Origin: Methanorbis furvi
GTDB taxonomy: Archaea; Halobacteriota; Methanomicrobia; Methanomicrobiales; Methanocorpusculaceae
DNA length: 64,000 nt
Direction: 5' to 3'
NCBI RefSeq assembly: GCF_032714615.1
Contig: NZ_JAWDKA010000007.1
Coordinates: forward strand, 1-64,000
The notes under the pieces are model-generated. The model saw only the letters and a list, made by a program, of their open reading frames with translations. It did not search any database and was not told where the DNA came from. This document shows, one piece after another, positions 15,537-24,502 of this stretch (its first letter is position 1; every line of letters starts with the position of its first letter). A program made the position numbers and the translations under genes.

Positions 15537-16730
15537 TTATTTCCGATGTAAAAGCAGCTTCGGAAACTTCACCGCAATCCAGGGATTATTCTTCAGCATC
15601 GCCGCAAGCACCGACGGCACCGTCACCTCACTCAGATGAAGATCCGGAACCGACTTGATGACCTCAGCAAGCATCGTATCATCCATACGGAAAAACACAT
15701 CCTTAATCAGATACGACCGCGACAAAAATTTCCCCATCCTGCTGGACCGCCACGCACCATCATACACCATCAGCGCACTCTTTGAACAGTCACCCGCAGC
15801 AACAGTCTCAGCAGCAGTACGACCCGCAAGCTGTCCTGAAAACAGCGCCTGATAAATTCCGCCGCCCGTAAACGGATCAGACATCCGGGCAGCATCGCCG
15901 CAGACGATCAAAGAATCCGCAACCGTACAGGAAAGTGGCCTACATGTTGAAACACCGCCGACAACCAGCTCGGTCACCTTACCGTTTGGAAAATGCTTCT
16001 CCATATACCGGTCAAGATAATCCTTCGCACGGTGACCGTCGCCTGACATCGTCCCGGGAATTCCAATACCAATGTTCGCCGTCCTTTGGCCTTTCGGAAA
16101 AATCCAGATATAACCGTGCGGGCACTCAGCATTACTCCAGAAAAAGACATTCATCTCAGGATCAATATCAATATCAGTCACCAGATACTGTGCACAGGAA
16201 TCAAGATCAGCGAGCGGCACCGTTGTATCAATACCCGCAGCCTTCGTAAACTTCGACTCAATACCATCCGCCGCAATCACGACCTTCGCACGAACCGTGT
16301 GCGAAACACCGTGCTGATGAATCACTGCTCCTGCAATGCGGTTCCCTTCAACAAACGGCACCGCCCGTGCATGCACCGCAACCTCAACACCCGCATCAGC
16401 CGCACGCATCACCAGCTCGCGATCAAAAATTTTCCGATCCAGCGTATACCCAAGCACCTCATCACCGGACTTGCCGGAGATAAGAAAACCGGTACCATCC
16501 GGACCCGTAAACTTCGCCCGTTTGATAACTGCGGAGACCCATTTCGGATCAGGCGTGACAAACTCCAAAAGATCCTTGGTCACAATCCCTTCCGCACACC
16601 GGACCGGAGATCCGACCGCCGGACGTTTCTCCACAAGAAGAACAGACGCTCCGCGTGCCGCCGCCTCCTTCGCAGCCATCGCACCCGCAGGCCCTGCGCC
16701 GACTACCACTACATCATACGCGTCGTTCAT
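15537..16730 (-). CDS. Geranylgeranyl reductase family flavoprotein (second copy)
   Basis: These FAD enzymes saturate the isoprenoid chains of archaeal membrane lipids. The 397-aa protein has DVVVVGAGPAGAMAAKEAAA at the N-terminus, the family signatures EKRPAVGSPVRCAEG and [16 protein letters not shown], and the second FAD motif VCGDAARMSDPFTGGGIYQA. It is about 60% alike by eye to the neighbour at 16755 and lies 24 nt downstream of it, so the pair arose by tandem duplication. The two copies may differ in substrate, such as lipid precursor against another polyprenyl. Confidence 0.92.
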   Translation of the reverse strand: MNDAYDVVVVGAGPAGAMAAKEAAARGASVLLVEKRPAVGSPVRCAEGIVTKDLLEFVTPDPKWVSAVIKRAKFTGPDGTGFLISGKSGDEVLGYTLDRKIFDRELVMRAADAGVEVAVHARAVPFVEGNRIAGAVIHQHGVSHTVRAKVVIAADGIESKFTKAAGIDTTVPLADLDSCAQYLVTDIDIDPEMNVFFWSNAECPHGYIWIFPKGQRTANIGIGIPGTMSGDGHRAKDYLDRYMEKHFPNGKVTELVVGGVSTCRPLSCTVADSLIVCGDAARMSDPFTGGGIYQALFSGQLAGRTAAETVAAGDCSKSALMVYDGAWRSSRMGKFLSRSYLIKDVFFRMDDTMLAEVIKSVPDLHLSEVTVPSVLAAMLKNNPWIAVKFPKLLLHRK

Positions 16731-16754
16731 CGTACCAGAAAAAAATAATTTTGG

Positions 16755-17948
16755 TTAGAGTGCTTTCAACAGATGCGGCAGCTCAAGAGCCAGCCACGGA
16801 TTTGCCTTGAAGATAGCAAGCACCAGCTTTTTCACGCTCAGATCATCAATCTTCAGATCCGACATCGAGTGAACAATCGAGTTCAGTTTCTTGTCATCCA
16901 TCTTGATGAACGACTCCTTCACCGCATAGTTGCGGGCAAGCGTCGTACCGACCGGACCATTGCGCCAGGTCTTATCATAGATCATCAGCGCTTTCTTGGA
17001 GGTATCGCCGTTCTTAATCGCAGTTGCCGCAATATTTCCGGCAAGGTTTCCGGTGTACATCGCATTATAGATACCGCCGCCCGTAATCGGATCAGACAGA
17101 CGTGCAGCGTCTCCAACAACAATCAGATTGTCAGCAACCGTACACTCAAGCGGCTTACAGACCGACACACCGCCGACAATCAACTCGGTGACTTTGCCGT
17201 TCGGGAACTCTTTTGCGAGATACTTGTCAAGATAATCCTTTGCACGGTGGCCTTCGCCGGACTTTGTTCCGGCAATACCGATACCAATGTTCGCACACCG
17301 GGGGCCTTTCGGGAAAATCCAGATATATCCCCAGGGACATGCTTCATTGGAGACATGGAACACATTTGCCTTACAGTCAAAGTCAATATCATTGACAATA
17401 TACTGGGCACAGGTTTCCAGTTCCCAGAGCGGAACGGTTGTATCAATGCCTGACCATTTCGCAAACTTCGACTCAACACCGTCAGCTGCAATCACAACCT
17501 TTGCACGCACCTCATAGGTCTTGCCGTGCTGGTGAATGATCGCGCCCGAAAGTTTTCCTTCGATAATAATTGGTGCAGACGCACGTGCATGTACCTGAAT
17601 CTCAGCACCTGCCTCAGCCGCACGCCAGATAAGTTCGCGGTCGAAGATTTTGCGGTCAAGTACATATCCAACTTTACCGCCGGCAGCCTCGCCGCCGATC
17701 GTGAACCTTGTTCCGTCCGGACCAACAAGCACTGCACGTTCAATATCAGCAGATATCCATTTCGGATCCGCAGCAATAAACTCAGCAAGAGCCTCCTTGC
17801 CGATACCCTCCGCACAGCGGACCGGGGCACCAATGGCAGGACGCTTCTCCACAAGGAGAACGGACAGTCCGGCTTCAGCTGCGGCCTTTGCCGCAAGAGC
17901 GCCGCCCGGACCTCCGCCCACAACCAAAACGTCGTATGTTTCCTTCAT
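16755..17948 (-). CDS. Digeranylgeranylglycerophospholipid reductase
   Basis: It hydrogenates geranylgeranyl chains of digeranylgeranyl glycerophospholipids. The 397-aa protein shows [35 protein letters not shown], the [11 protein letters not shown] core and [21 protein letters not shown] chose ATG at 17948 because GGTGGAG lies 5 nt upstream and the start overlaps the ferredoxin stop (ATGA); a second ATG at 17960 lies within the ferredoxin gene. In Methanosarcina a ferredoxin encoded next to the reductase is the electron donor; the same arrangement is seen here. Confidence 0.93.
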   Translation of the reverse strand: MKETYDVLVVGGGPGGALAAKAAAEAGLSVLLVEKRPAIGAPVRCAEGIGKEALAEFIAADPKWISADIERAVLVGPDGTRFTIGGEAAGGKVGYVLDRKIFDRELIWRAAEAGAEIQVHARASAPIIIEGKLSGAIIHQHGKTYEVRAKVVIAADGVESKFAKWSGIDTTVPLWELETCAQYIVNDIDFDCKANVFHVSNEACPWGYIWIFPKGPRCANIGIGIAGTKSGEGHRAKDYLDKYLAKEFPNGKVTELIVGGVSVCKPLECTVADNLIVVGDAARLSDPITGGGIYNAMYTGNLAGNIAATAIKNGDTSKKALMIYDKTWRNGPVGTTLARNYAVKESFIKMDDKKLNSIVHSMSDLKIDDLSVKKLVLAIFKANPWLALELPHLLKAL

Positions 17949-18124
17949 TTCTCCACCCATTCAATAGCACCAAGAGGACAGACGGTCGAACAGATTTTGC
18001 ATTTGTCTTTGCAGGTCTCGGTATCAACAGTCAGGTATGCGTCAATGAGTTCAAGCGAACCCTGCGGACACACGGACACACATGCACCGCAGTAGCCGCA
18101 AACGTCTCTACGAATATTGATCAT
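17945..18124 (-). CDS. 2[4Fe-4S] ferredoxin, electron donor for the adjacent reductases
   Basis: The 59-aa protein begins [20 protein letters not shown] and contains the second cluster motif [13 protein letters not shown]. An upstream in-frame ATG (18148) would add RPPNNRA with no family match. Its stop overlaps the start of the reductase gene. Position and size fit the ferredoxin-GGR pair described in Methanosarcina, so reduced ferredoxin probably feeds lipid saturation at the membrane. Confidence 0.9.
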   Translation of the reverse strand: MINIRRDVCGYCGACVSVCPQGSLELIDAYLTVDTETCKDKCKICSTVCPLGAIEWVEK

Positions 18125-18184
18125 TGCTCTATTATTTGGGGGGCGCAACGCATAAACTCTCTGGATGAGAGATAGATAAGGAGT

Positions 18185-18280
18185 ATGGAACAGGATACTC
18201 CAAAACCCGGACTGATGTACATTGTGTTGATGATCGTTGCGATCGCCTGCGTCATCTATGGTATATCACTGATGTTTTAA
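18185..18280 (+). CDS. 31-aa single-helix membrane peptide
   Basis: The ORF encodes MEQDTPKPGLMYIVLMIVAI and ends CVIYGISLMF: a short polar head and one membrane helix. AAGGAG precedes the start, but only one base separates it from the ATG, which is tight. It ends 4 nt into the convergent phosphate permease gene. It could be a small membrane subunit, but I cannot assign a role. Confidence 0.4.
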   Translation: MEQDTPKPGLMYIVLMIVAIACVIYGISLMF

Positions 18281-19479
18281 AATCCGAAGATTGCCTGAGC
18301 AACAACATAGCAGATTCCAGAGACTGCTGCTGCTGCAGGAATGGTTAGAACCCAGGCGGTTATCATCTGACGGACTGCTCCCCATCGCACCGCTCCGGTC
18401 CCGCGGGTCACGCCTGTTCCCATGATAGTTCCCGTTGCAACATGGGTGGTTGAAACCGGAACACCGAACATGGTCATAAACGACAGCACAAGACCGCCGG
18501 ACATCGATGCCGAAAATCCCTGATAGGGGCGAATCTTTGTGATGCCGGTACCCATTTTTTTGATAACCTTCCATCCTCCCGAGAGAATACCAAGCGATAT
18601 TGCCAGAGCCGAGAGGATGATTACCCATAACGGCAGTTCGCCGTCCGCGGCAATGAATCCTGCGGCGATCAGAATTGCCATGATGATACCCATGGCATTC
18701 TGGGCATCGTTTCCTCCAAGACTCATTGCCTGAAATCCTGAGCCGACAATCTGTGCACGCTGGAACCATTTGTTCATCTTGGACGGGTGGCGGCTGTTTG
18801 CCATGATTTTAGTGAGAATGGTGGTGAAAAAGTAGGATACGATCAGACCGAGCGCGGGCGAGACACAGATGAAGAGAAGAATTGCAAGCAGGCCTTTGAT
18901 CACGAACAGGTCGAGGATCATAAGGAGCGGTATTGCAATGATCGCGCCGGCGCATGCGCCAAGGATTGCAAAGGTTTTGATTTTGTCATGGGCGAGGAAA
19001 GCGACGAGCGTCATGATAAGTCCGCCGACCAGAGCGCCTGCGGCAAGATAGATGATCGTCCATGTGGTCATGGTCGGGTCAGGCCAGAAGACCGCAGAGA
19101 CTCCGCCAGCGGCAAGGCCGACACCGATCAGTCCGCCGACAAGCGCATGGGATGAAGAGACCGGAATGCCGTACTGAGAGCAGGAGTTAACCCAGAGCAC
19201 TGATCCAATAAGTCCGATGAAAAGTAAAACAGGTGTGAAAATTCCCGGGTCAATAATACCCTTACCAATCGTTTTTGCAACTGCGGTTGAGAAAATGAAG
19301 GGACCTGCAAGACAACAGACTGATGCGATAAGAATCGCGGTCCTTGGTGCGAGTGCACGCGTTGCTATGACGGTTGCTATGGTGTTTGATGCGTCGTTTC
19401 GTCCGTTCGAGAAGTTGAACGCGAGTGCGATCACAATGCCGAGGATGATGATTATGGTGTTGGCATCCATTGAATTCAC
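18277..19479 (-). CDS. pitA: PiT family inorganic phosphate transporter
   Basis: This membrane carrier (400 aa, about 10-12 helices) takes up phosphate with a coupling cation. The two inverted family signatures are present: NFSNGRNDASNTIATVIATR near the N-terminus and SLGGNDAQNAMGI in the second half, along with VSSSHALVGG and VSTTHVATGTIMG. A GTG start at 19479 overlaps the stop of the upstream PhoU-like gene (GTGA); ATG at 19470 is the alternative. The pairing of PiT with a DUF47 protein is common in bacteria and archaea. Confidence 0.95.
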   Translation of the reverse strand: MNSMDANTIIIILGIVIALAFNFSNGRNDASNTIATVIATRALAPRTAILIASVCCLAGPFIFSTAVAKTIGKGIIDPGIFTPVLLFIGLIGSVLWVNSCSQYGIPVSSSHALVGGLIGVGLAAGGVSAVFWPDPTMTTWTIIYLAAGALVGGLIMTLVAFLAHDKIKTFAILGACAGAIIAIPLLMILDLFVIKGLLAILLFICVSPALGLIVSYFFTTILTKIMANSRHPSKMNKWFQRAQIVGSGFQAMSLGGNDAQNAMGIIMAILIAAGFIAADGELPLWVIILSALAISLGILSGGWKVIKKMGTGITKIRPYQGFSASMSGGLVLSFMTMFGVPVSTTHVATGTIMGTGVTRGTGAVRWGAVRQMITAWVLTIPAAAAVSGICYVVAQAIFGF

Positions 19480-20105
19480 GTGTGGCGGATGAGAATCGAG
19501 GCGAAAACGTCAGCAACGTCTTCGCATTTGTCGGTCGCGATCTCAAAGTGTTCGTAGATGTCTTTGAGTTTGATGATTCGAACAGGGTCTTTTGTCTTGA
19601 ACAGATTCTGGAGGGCTTTGGACAGGATGTCGTCAGCCTGATTTTCTAATCTGTTGATCTCAATACAGCATCCTGTGATGGTTTCCGGGTCATTGAGTGT
19701 GCGAAGTCCGGCGACACCGGTTCTGATCTCTTCGGCTGCCTGACGGATGACCGAGGCGAACTCTACCATGAACTCGTCCGGCTGTTCGATCTCATAGATC
19801 AGGAGCATGTTGGTTCCCGAGTCGATGAAGTCGATTACGTCATCAAGGGCTGTTGCAAGACGGGAGATCTCTTCAGGTTCGATTGGGGTGATGAAGGTGC
19901 GGTTCAGTTCCTCGTAGACACGGTGCGCCATTGCGTCGCCACGGTGTTCGAGATCCTTCATTTGCCGGTATTTTTCCGGAATGTCGGTATAGTCGGTGAA
20001 AATTGTCTGTAGATGATCAGCTGCTTCGCAGACGATTTCCGCCTGTTCTTCGAAGAGCTCAAAAAAGATTTTATCCTGCGGGACAACCCAGCTTTTCAAC
20101 CCCAT
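19476..20105 (-). CDS. PhoU-like DUF47 phosphate transport accessory protein
   Basis: The 209-aa helical protein has repeated PhoU-type segments with acidic metal-binding patterns (MKDLEHRGDAMAHRVYEELN, RLENQADDILSKAL). It is thought to regulate the PiT permease encoded directly downstream with a 4-nt overlap. I set the start at ATG 20105 (MGLKSWVVPQDKIFF), where DUF47 proteins normally begin. The longer frame upstream adds 15 residues without similarity. Confidence 0.9.
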   Translation of the reverse strand: MGLKSWVVPQDKIFFELFEEQAEIVCEAADHLQTIFTDYTDIPEKYRQMKDLEHRGDAMAHRVYEELNRTFITPIEPEEISRLATALDDVIDFIDSGTNMLLIYEIEQPDEFMVEFASVIRQAAEEIRTGVAGLRTLNDPETITGCCIEINRLENQADDILSKALQNLFKTKDPVRIIKLKDIYEHFEIATDKCEDVADVFASILIRHT

Positions 20106-20427
20106 GAACACGTAACCTCTATACAAGATACATGGTAGGGTATCTGACATGAACCTTTGCCTTTGCCAGCTACGGGTTGCAATTCGTTAATCAACGCATA
20201 AAACTCGTCATTTGTCGTAGCACCCTCTCGCAAAAAAAATCGGATAGGGTGATGTCTGGGAAAATTTTTGCCGGATTTTGGGAAAAGTTGTGATGAGATA
20301 TTTTTAGAAAGGAGGTGGGCGGTGTAATTTTCAGACAGGGGATTTAGCCCAGACGAAACTTGAGGTCCCCAAAATTTCGTTCTGCCGAATAGTACTTATC
20401 TGAGTATGAGCATATGTGGAAAAAGAG
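20106..20427. other. Intergenic region, divergent promoters
   Basis: This stretch separates the divergently read PhoU-like and glycosylase genes. It is AT-rich (for example AGATATTTTTAGAAAGGAGG near 20298) and contains no convincing ORF, tRNA or repeat copy. Promoters of both genes must lie here; none stands out except TACTTATC near 20393 in front of the glycosylase. Confidence 0.5.
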
Positions 20428-21048
20428 ATGACCATGCAGTACTTTTCGTACGGAGAAAAAGAGATTGCCGTACTTGCGGCAGAGGATCCGGTACTCGGAG
20501 CTGCAATGGACCGGCTCGGACGCCCCGAACGCGTGATTTTTCCGGATCTGTTTTCTGCTTTGATCAGAAGTGTTGTCGGTCAGCAAATTTCAACCAAAGC
20601 CGCTGATACCATCTGGGGCAGGATGGAGGATGCGTACGGCGATGACATCACTCCTGAAGTGATTACCCGTGCCGGAGCTGATGAGATACAGCAGTTTGGC
20701 ATGTCAAAGAAAAAAGCAGGTTACATCTGCGGTATTGCTGATGCAGTCGTCACCAAAAAAGTTGACATATCCTCTTTTAGAGAAAAAAGCAATGAAGAGA
20801 TCATCAAAGAGCTGACCATACTGCCCGGAGTCGGGGTGTGGACTGCGGAGATGATGCTCCTTCTTTCACTGGAACGACCTGACGTGGTAAGCTGGAATGA
20901 TCTTGGGATCCGGAGAGGAATGATGCGGCTGTATAACCTTTCATCTCTGTCGAGAAATGAGTTTGAAATTTTACGCAGTCGTTACTCACCGTACGGGAGT
21001 GTTGCCTCCATCTATTTATGGGAGATAGCACACATTGATTCTTGGTAA
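20428..21048 (+). CDS. DNA-3-methyladenine glycosylase II (AlkA-like, HhH-GPD)
   Basis: This base-excision enzyme removes alkylated bases from DNA. The 206-aa protein carries the helix-hairpin-helix LPGVGVWTAEMMLLLSLERP and the catalytic aspartate in DVVSWNDLGIRRGMMRLYNL. The upstream core FSALIRSVVGQQISTKAADT is typical of the family. Possible starts are GTG 20416, ATG 20428 and ATG 20434; I favour one of the ATGs because the family begins shortly before YGEKEIAVLAAEDP. It stands alone. Confidence 0.9.
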   Translation: MTMQYFSYGEKEIAVLAAEDPVLGAAMDRLGRPERVIFPDLFSALIRSVVGQQISTKAADTIWGRMEDAYGDDITPEVITRAGADEIQQFGMSKKKAGYICGIADAVVTKKVDISSFREKSNEEIIKELTILPGVGVWTAEMMLLLSLERPDVVSWNDLGIRRGMMRLYNLSSLSRNEFEILRSRYSPYGSVASIYLWEIAHIDSW

Positions 21049-21116
21049 ATTTAACAAACATTGATATTTTTTCCAGTAACAACTCTCTTTAATACTACTC
21101 TGTCGTATTAGTATGT

Positions 21117-21581
21117 ATGAGACCGATGCGGCGCAAAGCCTCACAGCTTTCAGATGCTGATACCAGAGATATTCTCCAAAACGGAGTCTGGGGGACGCTT
21201 GCCACCGTGGACGGTGACGGGCAGCCGTATGCGGTTCCGCTCAATTATGTTCTTGTCGATACCACCCTCTACATTCACTCGGCTCACGAGGGACACAAAA
21301 TCGATAATCTTCGGGAGTGTCCGAAGGTGTCATTTGCCGTAGTTGCGTCAGAAAAGATGCTTGCAGATAAATTTGATACCCAGTACCGGTCTGCCATACT
21401 TTTCGGCACCGCCAGGCTCGTGACCGACCCTGAGGAAAAACAGGCTGCACTGGAGGCGCTGATGAATAAGTACTCTGCTTCGTTTCATGACAAGGCCATG
21501 GAGTACATCCGGAAAAACAGTGACCGGACAACGGTTGCTGCGATCAACGTGGTTCACGCGACCGGCAAGGAAGGAAAGTAG
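21117..21581 (+). CDS. Pyridoxamine 5'-phosphate oxidase-family (NimA-like) flavoprotein
   Basis: The 154-aa protein shows the split-barrel flavin fold: GVWGTLATVDGDGQPYAVPL, NYVLVDTTLYIHSAHEGHK and VSFAVV. It resembles the NimA-type group linked to nitroimidazole reduction and F420/FMN binding. A partly symmetric TAATACTAC-TCTGTC-GTATTAGTA stretch (about 21091-21114) lies just before the start and could be an operator. It is followed after 2 nt by another flavoprotein. Confidence 0.85.
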   Translation: MRPMRRKASQLSDADTRDILQNGVWGTLATVDGDGQPYAVPLNYVLVDTTLYIHSAHEGHKIDNLRECPKVSFAVVASEKMLADKFDTQYRSAILFGTARLVTDPEEKQAALEALMNKYSASFHDKAMEYIRKNSDRTTVAAINVVHATGKEGK

Positions 21582-21583
21582 CA

Positions 21584-22618
21584 TTGTATGACGTGATCAT
21601 CTCAGGAGCCGGGGCGGCGGGATGTGTTGCGGCAAAGATACTGGTTGATGCCGGATACTCGGTGCTGGTCGCAGAAAAGATGTCTTTACTGCGGGAAAAG
21701 TCCTGCAACGGAATTTTGATCAGAAAAGCGGTGGCAATTGCTGAGGATGTGTTTGGTCAAATTCCGCAGGCGGTCCGATGCGATCCCCAGATCAATATGG
21801 GGTATACCCTGCAGAACGAACGGCATGTGATGTTTACGATTGACGGGCTTGGGATGAATGTCTGGCGTAATCTTTTTGATTACTGGATGGCTGTTGAGAC
21901 GGATGAAGCGGGAGCCGAGATCAGGGAGAATACGGAAATAATCGGATTTCGCAATGAAGGGGATCATGTTGTGGTGAGTCTGCAAAACGAAATCGTTACA
22001 GAGGAGAAGGGGCGTGTTCTTGTCGGATGCGACGGGGTGGTGAGTGCTGTCCGACAGATACTGCGGAACGAAAAAAGAGAGTCTATTGTAACGTATCAAA
22101 CCTACAGTACGGGTTCAATCGATCTGGATCCAAACTATTTTCATGCCTATCTTCAGCCTGAGTTTTCCGAGCATGCGGCATGGTGCTGTATAAAGGATGA
22201 GTTTGTAATTGTGGCAGTGAGCGCGAAGGATCAGTCGATGCTGCCTGAGTATTACCAGAGGTTTAAGGAGTATCTGGTCAGGGAGCTTGGTGCAGAGTTT
22301 GGGGATCTGGAGCGGGAGGAGTACGGGCTGCTTCCGTCGGTGACCCCAACTGATATGGGAGAGGACAGAATTTTTCTTGCAGGGGACGCGGCAAATTTTC
22401 TGAGTCCGGTCTGCGAAGGGATTGCTCCGGCGTTTGTGAGTGCGTCTGCGTTTGCGGAGGCGTATAAGAGAGTCTGCACGCCGGGAAATAATCCTGACAC
22501 TGCCCTGCTGAGGAACGCATATGAGAATAATCTTGCATCAAGCAAGGAGTTCATGCGCCGGCAGTGGACGATGCTCGGACATGCGTCGCCGAAGTTTTCG
22601 TATATCACCAATGTCTGA
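21584..22618 (+). CDS. FAD-dependent oxidoreductase, geranylgeranyl reductase-like
   Basis: The 344-aa protein starts with the Rossmann motif VIISGAGAAGCVAAKILVDA and has VLVGCDGVVSAVRQIL and the second FAD motif DRIFLAGDAANFLSPVCEGI. It belongs to the broad GGR/flavin monooxygenase-like group, but lacks the [11 protein letters not shown] core of the lipid reductases at 15.5-17.9 kb, so its substrate is unknown. It starts with TTG at 21584, with AAGGAAAG about 8 nt upstream and 2 nt after the previous stop. Confidence 0.85.
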   Translation: MYDVIISGAGAAGCVAAKILVDAGYSVLVAEKMSLLREKSCNGILIRKAVAIAEDVFGQIPQAVRCDPQINMGYTLQNERHVMFTIDGLGMNVWRNLFDYWMAVETDEAGAEIRENTEIIGFRNEGDHVVVSLQNEIVTEEKGRVLVGCDGVVSAVRQILRNEKRESIVTYQTYSTGSIDLDPNYFHAYLQPEFSEHAAWCCIKDEFVIVAVSAKDQSMLPEYYQRFKEYLVRELGAEFGDLEREEYGLLPSVTPTDMGEDRIFLAGDAANFLSPVCEGIAPAFVSASAFAEAYKRVCTPGNNPDTALLRNAYENNLASSKEFMRRQWTMLGHASPKFSYITNV

Positions 22619-22633
22619 GCTTGGGCGTTGTGG

Positions 22634-22690
22634 AAAAACGCGAATGACGTGAATAGCGCGAATGAAAAATCGCCAAAGGCGATTTTTAAG
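22634..22690. repeat. Half copy of family B repeat (B5)
   Basis: The sequence AAAACGCGAATGACGTGAAT followed by GAAAAATCGCCAAAGGCGATTTTT matches the left half of family B. The right half and the GC-rich module are missing. It lies just after the flavoprotein stop. Confidence 0.75.
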
Positions 22691-22739
22691 ATAAAATAAC
22701 ATGGTTCGATTTTTTTTGGCAGAATAAATCATTTTGGTG

Positions 22740-22835
22740 TACCAAGCCCCGAGTCCCGCAGGGACGAGAGGTGCCGAGCCGGTTTAATTCTGTGGGGGTT
22801 CACCGCCTCAGGCGGTGAACCCCCACATGAGAATT
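22740..22835 (+). ncRNA. Strongly structured element upstream of fae-hps
   Basis: A perfect 16-bp stem GTGGGGGTTCACCGCC / GGCGGTGAACCCCCAC with a TCA loop lies at 22792-22826. It is extended, past a small bulge, by AATTCT/AGAATT (22786-22791 with 22830-22835). A smaller hairpin, GTCCC-GCA-GGGAC, precedes it (about 22753-22765). The element ends about 60 nt before the fae-hps start and upstream of its likely TATA box (CTTTATAG, 22852-22859), so it may be a separate small RNA or a DNA-level element rather than a leader riboswitch. The strand is not certain. Confidence 0.5.
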
Positions 22836-22894
22836 GGAGCGGGGCGGCTGTCTTTATAGGGTTACAAAACCAACGCTATTGCAGAGATTTTTCT

Positions 22895-24106
22895 ATGTTT
22901 TTGATTGGCGAAGCACTCGTTGGCGATGGGGCAGAACTAGCCCACATCGACCTCATGATCGGCGACAAAATGGGCCCGGTCGGAACGGCATTTGCAAACG
23001 GCCTGACCCAGCTTTCCGCAGGTCACACCCCGCTTCTCGGCGTTATCCGCCCGAACCTCCTCCCAAAACCGGCAGTCCTGATTGTGCCAAAAGTTACCCT
23101 TAAGCACACCGAACAGGTTACCCAGATCTTTGGCCCTGCACAGGCAGCAGTTTCCAAGGCTGTTGCCGATGCACTTGAAGACGGTGTCTTCACCGGCATG
23201 GACGTGGACGAGGTTGTTATTGTTGCAAGTGTTTTCATCTCTCCTGATGCAAAAGACTTCAACAAACTCTACCGCTTCAACTATGGTGCAACCCGCCTCG
23301 CACTTTCCCGTGCACTCGACAAGTTCCCGGACACCGCAACTGTCCTGAAGGAAAAAGACCGTGCAGCCCACGGTGTTATGGGATTCAAAGTTCAGCGGCT
23401 CTGGAACCCGCCCTACCTCCAGGTCGCCATGGACCTTGTCGATATGAGACAGGTGGAGCGTGTACTGCGTGAGGTTCCGCAGAACGATCACGTCATCTTT
23501 GAAGCAGGAACTCCGCTCATCAAACAGTTCGGCTTAAACGTCATCGGCGAAATTCGCAAGATCCGCCCGAACTGTTTCATCGTTGCAGACTTAAAGACCC
23601 TTGACACCGGCAACCTTGAAGCACGCATGGTGTCCAACGCAGGCGGCGACGCAGCAGTGGTATCAGGTCTTGCTCCGGTTGAGACGATTGCCGCATTCAT
23701 TAAAGAAGCAAAGAAGTGCGGAATTTATGCAATCATCGACATGCTGAATGTTGACGAGCCGGCAAAGCTGATCGAAAGCCTTGCAAAGATGGGCGGCGCA
23801 GCACTTCTCCCGCAGTATGTTGAGATGCACCGTGCAATCGACAAGGAAGCAAGCGGCGAGTACAGCTGGGGCGACATCAAGAAGATCAAGGCAGTCGCAG
23901 CAAAGTACAATGCAAAGATCCTTGTTGCAACCGCAGGTGGTATCCGTGTGCCGGTTGTAAAGAAGGCACTCACCGCAGGTGCGGATGTTGTTGTTGTCGG
24001 CCGCGCAATCACGGCAAGCAAAGACATCAAGAACGCGGCCGAGTCCTTCCTTGCAGAGCTTGACTCTGAAGAGATCGACCAGTTCCGTGTGATGACCGAT
24101 TTCTAA
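22895..24106 (+). CDS. fae-hps: Bifunctional formaldehyde-activating enzyme / 3-hexulose-6-phosphate synthase
   Basis: The N-terminal Fae domain (about 1-165) condenses formaldehyde with H4MPT; it begins MFLIGEALVGDGAELAHIDL, with the catalytic-type His17. The C-terminal Hps domain (about 170-403) is a TIM-barrel hexulose-6-phosphate synthase, seen from QVAMDLVDMRQVERVL, EAGTPLIKQFGL, IVADLKTLDTGN and VATAGGIRVP. In methanogens the fusion makes ribulose 5-phosphate from fructose 6-phosphate with release of formaldehyde. The leader is short. The codon pattern looks highly optimised, suggesting strong expression. Confidence 0.96.
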   Translation: MFLIGEALVGDGAELAHIDLMIGDKMGPVGTAFANGLTQLSAGHTPLLGVIRPNLLPKPAVLIVPKVTLKHTEQVTQIFGPAQAAVSKAVADALEDGVFTGMDVDEVVIVASVFISPDAKDFNKLYRFNYGATRLALSRALDKFPDTATVLKEKDRAAHGVMGFKVQRLWNPPYLQVAMDLVDMRQVERVLREVPQNDHVIFEAGTPLIKQFGLNVIGEIRKIRPNCFIVADLKTLDTGNLEARMVSNAGGDAAVVSGLAPVETIAAFIKEAKKCGIYAIIDMLNVDEPAKLIESLAKMGGAALLPQYVEMHRAIDKEASGEYSWGDIKKIKAVAAKYNAKILVATAGGIRVPVVKKALTAGADVVVVGRAITASKDIKNAAESFLAELDSEEIDQFRVMTDF

Positions 24107-24194
24107 ATCGGAATTCTTTTTATTTTTCTTTTTTTGTTTTGAATAGCACATCCTGTTTTCCCGTAAAAGAGATGTTGCCTATTACGTTCTGCCA

Positions 24195-24340
24195 CCCACG
24201 GAAAAGCGGAACACACGGAAAAATATCACGGAGCAGACGTGAACATCACAGAAATAGAATTTTAGAGTTCCGTGCTGTTCACGTCTGCTCCGTGATGTTT
24301 TTCTGTGAAATTTCCGTGTACTCCGTTTTTCCGTGGGCGG
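24195..24340. repeat. Intergenic palindromic element, family A (copy A2)
   Basis: It runs from CCCACGGAAAAGCGGAACAC to TTCCGTGGGCGG. The inner arms TCACGGAGCAGACGTGAACA and their inverse flank an AT-rich loop around 24258. The flank beyond the right end (GGAGTTACGA, then ATAAACGAATTTATGGGCAA) recurs after copy A4 at 34591-34640, so the repeated unit is longer than the palindrome. It lies between fae-hps and metX. Confidence 0.87.
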
Positions 24341-24420
24341 AGTTACGACGAACGTTAGTTGTCATAAACGAATTTATGGGCAAACCACAAAAACAGATAC
24401 TTTAAACACTGCCGTGCCCA

Positions 24421-24428
24421 ATATAATC
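24421..24428 (+). promoter_or_regulatory. TATA box of the metX transcript
   Basis: ATATAATC is a good archaeal TATA element. Transcription would start about 26 bp downstream, near 24450, giving an mRNA whose first ATG is the 14-codon ORF at 24458 rather than metX itself. Confidence 0.55.
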
Positions 24429-24457
24429 ACAGTGTGAATTTATCGAGTGAAGAGAAA

Positions 24458-24502
24458 ATGATCCCAATACTTACCAATACACTATCCGGAGAAAAGCCGT
24501 GA
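24458..24502 (+). CDS. 14-codon upstream ORF overlapping the metX start
   Basis: The ORF reads MIPILTNTLSGEKP and stops in GTGA, which overlaps the GTG start of metX. GAAGAG lies just before its ATG. Translation of this short ORF could deliver ribosomes to metX. It contains no run of methionine or other telling codons, so attenuation is not suggested. It may also be a chance ORF. Confidence 0.3.
   Translation: MIPILTNTLSGEKP

Noticed and set aside
16086-16748. 220-codon plus-strand ORF opposite the reductase gene
   Set aside because: It is antisense to a clear geranylgeranyl reductase and is an artefact of its codon bias.
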